The position numbers and the translations under genes are program-made. A stretch of 64,000 nucleotides of DNA from Vitrella brassicaformis (lineage: Eukaryota; Sar; Vitrellaceae). Under the pieces are notes generated by a model. It ran no database searches, had not been told where the DNA came from, and saw nothing but the letters and a program-made list of their open reading frames with translations. How positions within the stretch are numbered: the first letter of the stretch is position 1; each line of letters begins with the position of its first letter. Shown one piece after another: positions 11,424 to 21,729 of the stretch. The stretch lies in the NCBI GenBank assembly GCA_001179505.1, contig CDMY01000571.1:194752-258751 (forward strand). The letters run 5' to 3'.

Positions 11424-13076
11424 CTACTGTCTCTGTCTCTGCCACGCGCCAAAAGCCCCATTGTACACAGAGTGCTTTCCCTCTCCACACGTCTCTGTCC
11501 CCTGCCACAGCACGCCATCTTTTATGTCTCCTTCGAAGTGAAATCTGGCTTCATTGACATGGCCTCCTTTCCAACAATTCGTTGCACGCAAATTCACCGG
11601 GCCGTCTGCTGGCTTCCCAGCTATGAAATCACCCTGATAGTTGTAGACGTAGATGTTATATTTGTATCTCTCAGGAGGATTCCTTGCTTGAATGACATTG
11701 CCGCTGCCCTTGCCGTCCGGCAGGCCCCCTTTCCATTCACCTGAGTATATCATTTCGGCCAACGAGGAATTGCAGTTTTGTACAAATCGGCCATTTCCAC
11801 ACGGCTTGTGGTCTTTCAGCTGTCCTGAGTATTTGCCGGCGTAATATGGGCTGGGCAGCCCAGTGATCGTCAGTTCCACACATTCGCCATCACCGAGAAA
11901 CTCTCCGTTCGCAAACACGTCGCTTACTTGCACGCCATCCTTATTCCTCTTTGTGCCGTGCCCATGATAGACTCCGTCAATCCAGGCACCATTGTACCTC
12001 TCGTGTCCAGACCCAGTCTTCTCACAGCGATTCCACATCCCGTTGCCATGTGGTTTGTGATTGCGGACTTGTCCGGAATATGTGCCGTCATTGAAGGCCA
12101 TGTTCTTCACGTCTCCGTCACCGAGGAAGTCGCCATTGGTGAAGGCTCCTTTGAAGGTCCTGAAGTCGCGCATCGGCTGATGACCCCCAGGATAATAATA
12201 ATGAAACACTGTGTTGAGCTCTCCGCTTCGATTAAAGCAGCCACTCTTGAATTCTCCTTCGTATTCCTTGTGTCCGTCAGTGAAGTAGAGCGTGCCTTTG
12301 CCATTGTACTGCCCCGCGGCCCATTCGCCTTCGTATCGCTTTTTTCCGTCACCCAAATACAAAGTCCCCTTTCCATGCCGTATCCCCTTTTGCCACTCGC
12401 CGTCGTAGTCTTGCTGTTTGCCGTCATGGAAGAAAGACTTGGCCTTGCCGTGGAGGTGTCCTGCCACCCAGTCGCCCTCGTAGCGCTTTGTCTGCTCGTC
12501 CAGAGACCACAGCACGCCCTTGCCGTGGGGCTTCTCGTTCCGCCATTGCCCTTTGTAGATGCCGGCCTGGCCGTCGACCTCCCAGTGCCGTGTGACGTTC
12601 TCCAGAGGGTCTGGCTCGCTCTTGGCTTGCCGGGCAGCCTGTGAGACACATACAGATGCAGGAAAGACACCCTCATATGTGTACATGCAGCCAGCCGGTC
12701 GCTCTGCAACGTGCTCTGCATGGCATATGGGGATGGTTCTTACCAGCAGTTCTGCTCGGAGATTGGCCATTTCTGTTGTCAGCGACTTCACCTGGCCCTT
12801 CAGCTCTTCGCATTGCGCCTTGTATTGATCCCGGGACTCCCGCATTTCCTGCAGCCGCTCCTGAAGTTCGCTGCTGCGGCCTTCATTCACGGTCCGAAGG
12901 TTGTCCTGTGAGCGCCGATAGTCGTCTAGGATGTTCTGGAAGTCCTCCGGGAGGACCGATGACCCAGAAACCGACATTTTGGTGTGTGTGCCAATGGACG
13001 GGGCTGCCCCCAAGCGATCGCTGTTTATCGTCGAGCTCGCAGATGAGACAGCTCCGTAGAGGCGAGAAAAAAGCAT
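11424..13076 (-). CDS. Coiled-coil plus MORN-repeat protein
   Basis: The frame is open for 550 codons. An N-terminal heptad-rich coiled coil (about residues 45-110) is followed by at least ten MORN-type repeats such as YEGDWVAGHLHGKA, YDGEWQKGIRHGKG and YEGEWAAGQYNGKG. MORN repeats usually act as scaffolds at membranes or the cytoskeleton. A likely phase 0 intron at 12639-12743 (GTAAGA...CACAG) is exactly 105 bases with no stop. Spliced and unspliced products therefore differ by 35 residues, and the spliced form has 515. The start may be the ATG at 13076 or the internal ATG at 12977, which precedes SVSGSSVLPEDF. The gene is divergent from ANK1. Confidence 0.88.
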   Translation of the reverse strand: MLFSRLYGAVSSASSTINSDRLGAAPSIGTHTKMSVSGSSVLPEDFQNILDDYRRSQDNLRTVNEGRSSELQERLQEMRESRDQYKAQCEELKGQVKSLTTEMANLRAELLVRTIPICHAEHVAERPAGCMYTYEGVFPASVCVSQAARQAKSEPDPLENVTRHWEVDGQAGIYKGQWRNEKPHGKGVLWSLDEQTKRYEGDWVAGHLHGKAKSFFHDGKQQDYDGEWQKGIRHGKGTLYLGDGKKRYEGEWAAGQYNGKGTLYFTDGHKEYEGEFKSGCFNRSGELNTVFHYYYPGGHQPMRDFRTFKGAFTNGDFLGDGDVKNMAFNDGTYSGQVRNHKPHGNGMWNRCEKTGSGHERYNGAWIDGVYHGHGTKRNKDGVQVSDVFANGEFLGDGECVELTITGLPSPYYAGKYSGQLKDHKPCGNGRFVQNCNSSLAEMIYSGEWKGGLPDGKGSGNVIQARNPPERYKYNIYVYNYQGDFIAGKPADGPVNLRATNCWKGGHVNEARFHFEGDIKDGVLWQGTETCGEGKHSVYNGAFGAWQRQRQ

Positions 13077-13528
13077 GATGGACAGCGCTTGAGATGTTGT
13101 CGATCTGTGCCACTCGCACTGCCTCCACCATCACAGTCCACCATCTTCATCTCTGACACAATTTCTTCAAGGTAGGGAAGGGAAGCAGGCACTGGCAGGC
13201 AGGAGAAGATCAGAAGCTGTGTGCTTTGCAAGACGTCAATTCGTCTCTCGATGGCTCTCCTCTAGCATGATGATGGCGTTGATGAGTGTTGCTGGGCTGA
13301 CGTCAAGGCCGGCATGATGGACAAAAGACCCTTGCGTGTTCCGTGAAGGCTCTTTGTGTTTGGTGTGCGTTAGCCGATATCTCGCTTGACCACTGCGTTA
13401 CGCAACTCTTTGCAGGACACTTCCCCGTGTTCTGCCTCCTTCGCTGATCTCGGCCGGTGTGTGTTGTCTTGACTGACGGCGAGGAATACTGACACTCGAC
13501 GCATCACACACTCACTAATAAGGTGCGA
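13077..13528. promoter_or_regulatory. Divergent intergenic region, MORN gene / ANK1
   Basis: About 450 bases between divergent starts. I see no clear motif. Promoter function is inferred from orientation. Confidence 0.35.
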
Positions 13529-15323
13529 ATGGACTCACACAGGGAGAGGGGGAGGCACACCGTAAGTGATCCTCTGTTTGAGTGTGATGTGTGTCAGCAG
13601 GTCGCGTTAGTGATGGCCTCTGGCACTGCGCAAGGCCAGCAGTCTGTTGACTGTCTGCGGCCAATACCGACCAGACAGTTGAGTGAGGGCATCGTCCGTC
13701 GGACCTTCACCGATCCGCAGCAAGTGGCGCAGCTCATACGCGATGGCGCTGACCCCAATGCTGAGCCCTGCCCGTGGGTGCGGGGTGCGATTGCTGCGCT
13801 GTCGTATCGGCTGCTCGCTCTCGCCGTCGACAACCTCAGCGACGGCACCCTGCATACTATCCAGGTGGACGACAGCCACGGTCGTCTGCGGCATCTCACA
13901 CTACCTCGGTGGCCGTCTGCTGAGCTGGAGGCGGCTATCATCAACGCTCTCATCGACGGAGGCGCCCACGTCAATCCGCCGGCCCACGTGAACAGGCCCA
14001 TCAGGGTGGCTGTCGAATGTGCCAATGAGAACGCTGTGAGGGTTTTATTGGCACGCGGTGCTGCGGTGCGCCGCCTTCAAAGCCCGTTCTTGATCATGGA
14101 GCTGCCCACGTCCACCATCTTCGACGGAGTCGGCCATCAGGTGTCCCTCGGCTATGAGCAGCGGCTGCTGTCGATCTACCGCCGGCTCATCCAGCACGAC
14201 CCCACACTCGCAACCAAACAAATTGGGGGCGGTCAAACTCTGATCCAGAAGGCGGCGTGGAGCGAGCGAGGCCACTATTCGCAGGCCTTCATCGATTCGT
14301 ATCTCGACCTGCTGGTGGACAAGGGGGCCAGTCTGACGGCAGTGAATGGGTCTGGATGGACGGCTCTGCACTCGGCGATAGAGTGCGGCTCTCCGTGTGT
14401 GACTGACTACCTCTGCCGCCATGTGGCAGCAGCGGACATCGACAGAGAGACGACAGGCGGGGGTACCCCAGCGAGACGCCCCTGGTTGTGGCCGCCCGCA
14501 GAATCTATCGATCGCTTGAGCTCTCGCAAGACGTCACCGTGTCGCAGGACGACGGGGACCGAGCCACCAGCAAGATTCCCCTTTACGAGGCGACCATCCG
14601 CAGCTTGCTGAGAATCGGAGCGGACATCGGCCGCATCCCCACAGACACAGAGGAAGACACGGCTGCCGCCAGCTGGTGCTGACCCAGTGCACGACAGTGC
14701 TCAACACGGACATCCACACTGGGGCGATGGCGGCCCTCAACGCCGCCCTCGCCCCTCAGCGGTCGCTGGCTGCCCTGATGACCCACTTGCTGCCGCTCGT
14801 TGATCACAATGACGGCGAAGACCCTGCCCCCTCCCCCCTCTCATGCGGCCCACACGAGGCAGAGGCAATCGGCTGGCGCATCGCCGCCATGTGCTTCGAC
14901 CAACACGCCGCCAACGAGACCATCACTGCCAAGATCGGCATCCGCAACAGCGACATGGCCCGCCGTGTGTGTGCGGCCGTCGACCGCTCCGTCAAGTCGG
15001 CGCTGTATGCGAGCAGCAACAGGGAGGTGGTGGGCGGGACGGCCAATGTGGGCGGCGTGACGGTGCGGGTGCCGCTGCAGTGCTTCGCCATTAGGGCCGA
15101 CAGCCGCCCACACCAGGTGGTCCACACACGGGGCCGTGTGGGTGTGCGTGAGGTGGTGCAGAGGGCCCGGCTGGACGAGGCGGCCCGACACGGCATAGAG
15201 GAGGGGGCCATCAACAAGGGCTTCAACGAGCATTTGGGTAATGCCGACTGTCAGTTTGGTGGGTGGCAGCAGCTGGGCCGCATCGACGAGCGGGGGCAGT
15301 GGGTGACACTCGGCATCGACTGA
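13529..15323 (+). pseudogene. ANK1: ankyrin-repeat protein with conserved C-terminal domain, two frameshifts
   Basis: Paralogue of the intact gene at 58244-60025. Ankyrin units are visible as LIRDGADPN, ALIDGGAHVN, VRVLLARGAAV and LLVDKGASLTAVN. The first frame ends at 14611. Compared with the paralogues, the frame is lost in the run GGCGGGGGTACCCC near 14456-14468 and again by a one-base deficit near 14650-14680. The conserved C-terminal domain (GPHEAEAIGWRIAAMC to WVTLGID) then continues to a stop at 15323. Two breaks suggest a pseudogene, unless they are assembly errors. The conserved ATG is at 13613 (MASGTAQGQQS). An upstream ATG at 13529 could add a short first exon (13529-13561) spliced in phase. 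Confidence 0.8.
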
Positions 15324-15803
15324 GAGGGAGGGAGAGAGGGATGCATGGAGAGGTGCGTCAGTCATGTGTGCGTGGACTGTTTGGTGTCTGACAATTTTGG
15401 CATGTTGAATCGGCCTGGGTGTGTGGTGGACTCGTTTCATGAATTGACCATCCTGACGTGGCGCATAAAGCAAATGGACAGGTACGCAATGCATCACATT
15501 ACGATAGTCCATAGAATCCATAGCCAGGCAGACAGGTTATTGTCGATTCAACCTTACGTGTCCCCAGCGCAATGCATGCACTACACATAAACACTTCAAT
15601 GGAACACTTCTATCCATCCATCCACCCATCCACCCTCATGACATCCCCTCTTGCTTCGCAATCAGCTCCGCGTCGTCCCCCACTGGCACAGTATGTGGGG
15701 GCGACAGGATGGGGGCGTCTCACCGATAGGGTGTCAGCCTGGCAGCCTGAGCGAATTCTGATTTTGTGATCCAGTTTCTGCCATCCATTCCGATCCCCCC
15801 AGG
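15324..15803. other. Intergenic and upstream region of Cys-rich gene A
   Basis: No gene seen. The last 100 bases or so, about 15690-15803, recur in inverted orientation upstream of chimeric gene C (34246-34350). They are probably promoter sequence that was copied together with exon 1. Confidence 0.5.
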
Positions 15804-16344
15804 ATGCAGTCGTTCATTGCGGTATCCCTCTGTATCGCATTGGCGCTCCCCGTGCTGTCAGTGAATGCCACAGGCCTCGAGCTCCTCAACCATTGCAACA
15901 AGGCCATTGCCAACCGCGTTGCCCGACACGCACACGCTCTCGCGGCCGGCAAGGCGGCCCACGCCATTGACAAGGATGCCAGCGCCCAGCCATGTGCGTA
16001 CGCGATAGACACAAAGACAGACCTTGCAATGGTGCACGACGTATCATGTTCTTTGTTCGTCTCCTGCAGCCGAGTGCTGGCACGTCGAGGCCCACGCCAC
16101 CATCCGCGAGCACGTTTCGGACTGCCCGCTCCCAAAAGTGTGTGTGCTGCGCCCCGAGAAGCGCCAAGAGGGAGCTGGGCTCGGCAAGCCTCACAAGATG
16201 AGCCACAAGGGCGCGTGCGTGTCAGTGGAGGAGGCGGTCAAGCGCTGCGGCGGCAGACACAAGATCGAGGATGAGGACCTTGATAGCAACCCACTCAACG
16301 GGCAGTTCTGCACCGAGGAATCCACCACGAGCGCCAAGCTGTAG
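15804..16344 (+). CDS. Small secreted Cys-rich protein, gene A
   Basis: Two exons, 15804-15993 and 16070-16344, join in phase 1 to 154 residues. The product has a signal peptide (MQSFIAVSLCIALALPVLS), a helical linker rich in Ala and His, and one six-cysteine module. In the module the Cys residues lie in CWHVEA, SDCPLPKVCVL, GACVSV, KRCGG and QFCTEE. The core pattern, CP then V-C-V-L, is shared with genes B (20572) and C (33295). No known domain is recognised. An extracellular or vacuolar location is inferred from the leader. Confidence 0.78.
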
Positions 16345-17334
16345 CGAGGGTTGAGCAGCTTTCAATCATGCACATGCATGGACGCATGGACAAGGGAAGG
16401 AAGGACGGTCAAGAGCTCTGTGTGCGTGCATGATGAGTGTCCTCCCTGTTGTACGCACCTTTTACAAACGAACAGTAACACCAGGCACCTCAAAACTGGC
16501 TGAAGCGTCTTCTTCGTTGCACAACTGGATTCTTAATGATTGAGACATGAGACATGAGACATCACATCAATTCAATGAATCGTCAATGCCCACTGCATCG
16601 ACCAGCGCCAGCAAAGGTGAGCGTTTGCAAAGGTCTGCGTGAAATATAGAATAATGCACGAAGCGGTGAACACCGCTCTGTCTTTCATCCCCTCGCTCTC
16701 GCCACGGAAAAGTGTGGGTGACACTCGGCATCAACTGAGGGAGGGAGGTGTGGTGTGGTCAGTGTGTGGGAGGAGGCCATTTTAAGCTGCTGAGTGGTTC
16801 CTTGTGGCAGCAGAGAGGGAGGGGAGAGGCGGACTTTGAGTGAGTGTGGATTGCGAATTTCGTGAATGCGGTTGTGCAGGAGTGCGCAGCAGACAGGCAG
16901 GCACCTTGCCACACACGGATGTGCGCAGGGCTGGGCTGTGTGTGCAGAGAGGGAGGGAGGGAGGGGGCGTGCACTGCGCATGTGCCTCTCTCTCTCTCTC
17001 TCTGTGTGTGTGTTTGTGTGTGTGTGTGTTTCTGTCTGTCTGTCTGTCTGTCTGTTGGAATAGGCAGGCAGGACTCCGCTTATGGATCCATCCATCCATC
17101 CGTCCACCGTCCAAGATTCCCAATCGAACGAGCAGGCAAAATCTGCACAGACGCGTAAAAAACCCTCGTCGCTGGCCCGCTCAGCTCGCTACGCGCCCAC
17201 TTCATTCCTCAGACTCTCTCTCTCTCTCTCTCTCTCTCCATCCATCCATCAACAGCCAGCCACAGAGGGCAAATTGTCATAGGGCTGGCTGCTGAATACC
17301 CGCCTCTCTCTCGGCCCGTCGGCCGACCGATCAC
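16345..17334. other. Intergenic with a relic of an ankyrin gene tail
   Basis: No intact gene. Repeats include GACATGAGACATGAGACAT, (TC)n, (TCTG)n and (GGGA)n runs. Only the short relic at 16711-16745 is recognisable. Confidence 0.5.
16711..16745 (+). pseudogene. Relic of the 3' end of an ankyrin-family gene
   Basis: GTGGGTGACACTCGGCAT followed by CAACTGA matches the last codons (WVTLGIN-stop) of the ankyrin genes at 13529, 29862 and 58244. No upstream coding sequence remains beside it. It is probably a scrap left by duplication. Confidence 0.6.
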
Positions 17335-18334
17335 TCAGAGGAGTGACTCTCCGACCTTCTCCTTGAGCAGGTTGGTGCCGAAGAGGAGCTCCTGCACGAT
17401 CATGCCGGTGATGGCGATCATCGCCAGGCGGCCGTTCTTGAGCTCCTTCAGCTGCAGCTTCTCGTAGTCCTCCTCGTCCTCGGGAATGAACCGAGCACCG
17501 AAGCCCAGATCGCCCGGCGCGCTGACAACCACACACACACACACACACACACACAGAGCAATCGATTCCCGAAAGGTGCCCAATGGGGGCGGCCATTGAT
17601 GTGCCGTTCATTGTGGGCTCGTGTGCGCACTTCTCGAGGGATTGCCTGCCGGGCCCCAGCTCGATGGCCACGACGGCCGCCAGGATCTGCAGCAGCGCCT
17701 CGGGCCGCTCTTGCCACACCTTCACCACCTGCACACACACACACACACACACACACCACCGCACACACACCACCGCACACTGATCCACCCATCAGTGAGG
17801 GGTGTGACGGATAATGACGGACGCACCTGCTTGAGCGGCAGGTCCTCTGAAAGGAACAGGGGGTCCGGCAGCCGCAGTGGCGTCTGCTGGATGATGTACC
17901 CCAGCGCCGCAAGCATCGCAAGACGACCTGCAACACCACAGTCACCACAATCAGCGGCACACCCCCACTCCCCACTCCACTCACTCACCGTGCTTCAGCT
18001 CAATCGCCCTGTACTTGTAGAGGTTCTGCTCCTTCCCCAGGTTCAGAGGGTCGAACACGAAAGGGATCTCCACAGACACGCCAACGAGATCCTCCACAGC
18101 CATCTGTGGCGTTTGCCGCGCTCGCAGAGCAGGCTGCCGAGAGGCAGCCGGCGTCCTGAGAGGCGCGGTGGGCACGAACGCGGCCGTTTCATCGCCTGCG
18201 TGACATTTGGTTGCCAAGCATCGAAGCAACCAGAGAATCGGATCAATGAATGAGTGTTTCTGTTGCCATTCTCTCTCTACCGTACCGTAGGCGGCTGCGA
18301 TGAGCAGGAGCGAGGCGACGGCGAAGCACTTCAT
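17335..18334 (-). CDS. Light-harvesting chlorophyll-binding protein (FCP/LHC family)
   Basis: Plastid thylakoid antenna protein. Five exons join to 213 residues: 18286-18334, 17989-18195, 17827-17927, 17631-17728, 17335-17521. The leader is bipartite: a hydrophobic signal peptide ([17 protein letters not shown]), then a transit-type stretch starting near AAFVP with Ser/Arg/Pro, as in plastids of red secondary origin. The pigment-binding helices 1 and 3 carry the paired motifs [14 protein letters not shown] and [26 protein letters not shown] precedes helix 3. An upstream in-frame ATG at 18448 exists but would bury the signal peptide, so 18334 is preferred. The gene is divergent from SDR1. Confidence 0.93.
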
Positions 18335-18560
18335 GATCTTCTTGCTCTCGGCGAGGGAAGCAGCGGCAGTGCTCGCAGCTTGATTCGGTGCTCTAAAATC
18401 GGCGTGAAACTTCATTGATTGCTCGTGAGCTCGCGCTGCGTTCTCCATCTCGTAGACAGCGCAGCGTCACCACAAGACGATAGCGAAGCGGTTGATTTGC
18501 TTGATTGATTCATTCATTCATTCATCCGTTCACTGACTGATCCACCCATCCCGTCCAGCC

Positions 18561-19881
18561 ATGCCGCCTCCCTCCTCGACACGCGTGGTGCCGCTCCCCT
18601 CTCCTCATGTGGTGCTCGGTGAGCAGCCGATCATCTGTCTGAATGAATCAGTGAGTGTCTGTCCGTCTGTCTGTCAGTGACTGGAGCCAGTGGTGGGATC
18701 GGCAATGCAGCTGCCGTCGCATTCGCCGAGAAGGGCGACACAGTGGCCATACACTACTCAGGTGAGCTGAGGGGTGCCATCCAGAGGTCTGCCTGCATTC
18801 ATCGATGCGTTTGTATTTCCCTTCTTGCAGGCAGTCAGGAAAAGGCTAAGCTGACGCTCGATGCTGTCGTGAGGGCCGGTGGGAGCGGGGCGATCTTCCA
18901 GGCCGACCTCTCGCGCGTCAGTGAAGTGCGCCGCCTATATGACGAGGTCAGATGGCCTCTCTGCACAGCCGAATGAGTGATTGGCGCCATCACTCCCTCT
19001 CCCTCTCCCCCTCCCTCTGTGTGTGTGTAGGTGTTCGCGCGGTTCGGTCGCCTCGACGTCGTGTTTGTACGAGCATCCCGACACACGACCATCCCGACAC
19101 ACACCACACCCACACCCATGCGTTCTCCTTGCAGAACAACTCGGGCACTCTTGGCTTCGGGCCGATTCAGGACACACCGGAAAAGGTCTATGACATGATG
19201 ATGGACGTCAACGTCAAGGGTCAGCAAGCAGCCAGCCCACGCCTGATATTGTGATATTGATTGTGATTGTGTGTGTGTGTAGGTACATTCTTCTCGATGC
19301 AGGAGGCCATCGAGCGCATGGGTCACGGCGGGGTGATAATCAACAACAGCTCGGTACTTGGCCAGCACCCGCTGGCCAACCAGGCGTGTTACTGTGCAAC
19401 CAAGGCGGCCGTCGTAGGCACACAAATATGCCATTTGTCAGGCCGACCACTGCTGCCCTCCGTGTTTGTTTGTGTTTGGCAGAACATGCTCACGAAGTGC
19501 GCCGCGAAGGAGGCGGGAGACAAGGGCATCAGGGTGAATGCCGTCGCACCGGTGAGTGAGAAGTGCACACACACCAAGGTGCCGGATGGTCAGCCTAGTG
19601 TGTGTGTGTGTGTGTGTGTGTGTAGGGACCTGTGCTGCCTGGTGAGTGAGAAGCAGACACACACACGGAGGGGGGAGAGAAAGCGGGCGATGCTCTTTCT
19701 GTGTGTGGTGTGTGCAGGCATGTTCCCTGAAGTCATGCGCTGCCAGATGGAGGCCATATCGCCGTTCAAGAGGATCGGCGAGGCGAGAGAGGTCGCAGCC
19801 CTCTGTGTGGCCCTCGCCAGCGAAGGCATGGGCTGGGTGTCGGGGCAGGTCATCAGTGTCGACGGGGCGGCTTTCTGCTGA
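18561..19881 (+). CDS. SDR1: short-chain dehydrogenase/reductase
   Basis: Classical NAD(P)H-dependent oxidoreductase of about 252 residues, similar in style to 3-oxoacyl-ACP reductases. Nine exons: 18561-18618, 18678-18761, 18831-18946, 19031-19066, 19135-19219, 19283-19413, 19483-19551, 19626-19641, 19718-19881. The cofactor motif is VTGASGGIGNAAA, the NNSG motif follows VVF, the catalytic Ser is in INNSSV and the Tyr/Lys pair is in CYCATKAAV (Tyr163, Lys167). SGQVISVDGAAFC closes the fold. Exon 8 is only 16 bases. The intron at 19067-19134 is absent from both paralogues in the window. The substrate is unknown. Confidence 0.92.
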
Positions 19882-20571
19882 CTGACTGACTGACTGACTG
19901 GCCATATCGTCTGTGTGTGGCTTCTTCCTCTGGCAGCGTGTTGGTTCGGGTGAGAGAGAGAGAGTGGTCTGTCTGTCTGTCTGTTTGTCTGTCTGTGTGG
20001 TGTTGATATGTTTGGTGCACAGCACGCTGCTGCGAGTGGGTGTCTCCCATTGTAGCTGACAGGGTGGGTGAGTGGCTCAGTCAGCAATAATTAATTAGCT
20101 GGATGGACCTGCCCTCTGCTCTGTGTGGGTATTTTTCCATCAATCATGAGCTGCAATAATGAGTGCACCTGAATGAAACGACCAGCCAGACACGAACGAG
20201 CATAATCATCGGATTCACTTGTGGCTGGCACACGCGAAAATGTCGAGTCGGCACTCCTCAAGCCAAGTCATGCAAGACTGCAAGATTTAGATAACACTTG
20301 ATAAACATCCAGCACGCACCTAGACCAGATAAACGGACACACCAACACCATCAGCAGCACCAAGGAGTCCGACACACGACTGACGCAGATCTCGCATACC
20401 GAAGCTGAAACGAGAGAACAGCAGGTGCGTCCCGATCCTGGCCGCAATTTGGCCCCCACCCTGTCTCAGAGCTTCCCCTGCCTGCCTGAGCAACAGCCGC
20501 CCACGCAGCCGCGTGTGGAAGGTTTTCCGTCGATCCCAAGGTTGATCCCCTCCCGGTTGTGCCAACCAGCC
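19882..20571. other. Intergenic, with a dispersed repeat upstream of gene B
   Basis: No gene. The stretch 20384-20570 recurs inverted at 34395-34550. A core of about 30 bases also occurs at 60495-60527. Confidence 0.6.
20384..20415 (+). repeat. Dispersed 30-bp repeat, copy 1
   Basis: CGCAGATCTCGCATA, one variable base, then CGAAGCTGAAACGAGA. The same core is at 60495-60527 (+), and its CGCATA-to-GAGA part is at 34524-34550 (inverted). Two copies lie upstream of Cys-rich genes; the third lies in the ANK3/SDR2 intergenic region. Confidence 0.75.
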
Positions 20572-21467
20572 ATGATCCGCCTGTTGCTTCTCGCCGTCTG
20601 TCTCGGCGCCGTCTCCTCTCAGCAGACGAGCGGTGAGCTAGCCTCTACCTGTGTGTGTGAAAGTTTGTGTGGCGCCACTCACTGGTCCGTTGTGCGTGTG
20701 AGCATGTAGGGGGGCTGCCGTCTCTGCCGTCTCTGCCTGAGTTGTCCGTCACCGCTGGCCATGAGCTGACCGGAACCGCCACCACGGCCACGACGGCCCT
20801 TCACAGTGTGTGGTCTGGGGCGTCCGGCGGCCAGCATCAGCTGTCGCTCGTGCAGCAGCTGTCGCTCGTGCAGCAGGAGCAGCTGCAGCACGCCAAGACC
20901 ATGGTGGAGTTGGCCAATAAGGTCAGCGAGGCGGCCCACCAGCTGGCCAGCACCGCCCTGGCCACCCTCGACACCGCCCAGCAGCAGATGGATCTCATCG
21001 CCGAGGGAGAGGCCGGTGCCGCCATCGCCAAGGAAGCCGGGGAGCAGCCGGAACCTGCCTTCCTCTCAGAGGCCGGTGAGCGAGAGCGACTCAGCCACGG
21101 GAAGTTGCTGAAAAGAGCCAAAGCGAAGGCCCCAGCTGCTACGTGCGTGGTGTTGTCAGGTTCCCTCTCCGCCGTTGAGGGGCCCGACCGGAACGCGATG
21201 ACGTGCCGCGTCCAGCGGAAAAACCGAGAAAAAGGGGGCCACCTCCAAGTGATTGGCTGCCCAGAGAAGGATCGCGTGTGCGTCCTCGACAGCAAGGACC
21301 CAGAGGACGGGCCAGCCGGCGCCAACGGCCACTGCGTCGACCGGGACCTCTACAAGCTCCACTGGGGGTGCAGCCACAACCACTCGATGCAGGACAAAAA
21401 GGGGACCTTCCCACACAAGATCCAAGAACTTCAGTCGGGCAAGTACTGCCGAGTACTGCGCGGCTGA
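20572..21467 (+). CDS. Secreted Cys-rich protein, gene B
   Basis: Two exons, 20572-20632 and 20710-21467, join in phase 1 to 272 residues. Signal peptide MIRLLLLAVCLGAVSS. A Gln/Ala/Leu-rich amphipathic helical region of about 80 residues (QLSLVQQLSLVQQEQ onward) follows, then a basic segment KLLKRAKAKAP. The C-terminus is a six-cysteine module: TCRVQR, IGCPEKDRVCVLD, GHCVDR, HWGCSH and KYCRV. The module matches the second module of gene C. The last residues precede a region that also exists as an inverted duplicate with the golgin tail. Function unknown; secretion is inferred. Confidence 0.8.
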
Positions 21468-21729
21468 GTCGTTGACAGTTCCGATGAATCCCGAGAGAGA
21501 GAGAGAGAGAGAGGAGAGGGAGGCGGGGAGAGAGAGGGGGGCAATGCAGCGGACGAAAGCATGTACATGTTGAAGCGGTGATCGGCCGACCACACACAGA
21601 CACATAGATCCATTCATCGGTCGGTCAAAACACACACGCCCCACACACGCTGGGACGCAGTTGCGAATTATCCACCTTTGATTATCCATTCTTCCGCCAG
21701 CCATCCCTCGGTCCATCAAGACACAACAC

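Noticed and set aside
21152-21168. Very short intron (GTGCGTGGTGTTGTCAG) in gene B
   Set aside because: About 17 bases is too short to splice, and the reading frame through it (ATCVVLSG) is conserved in gene C.
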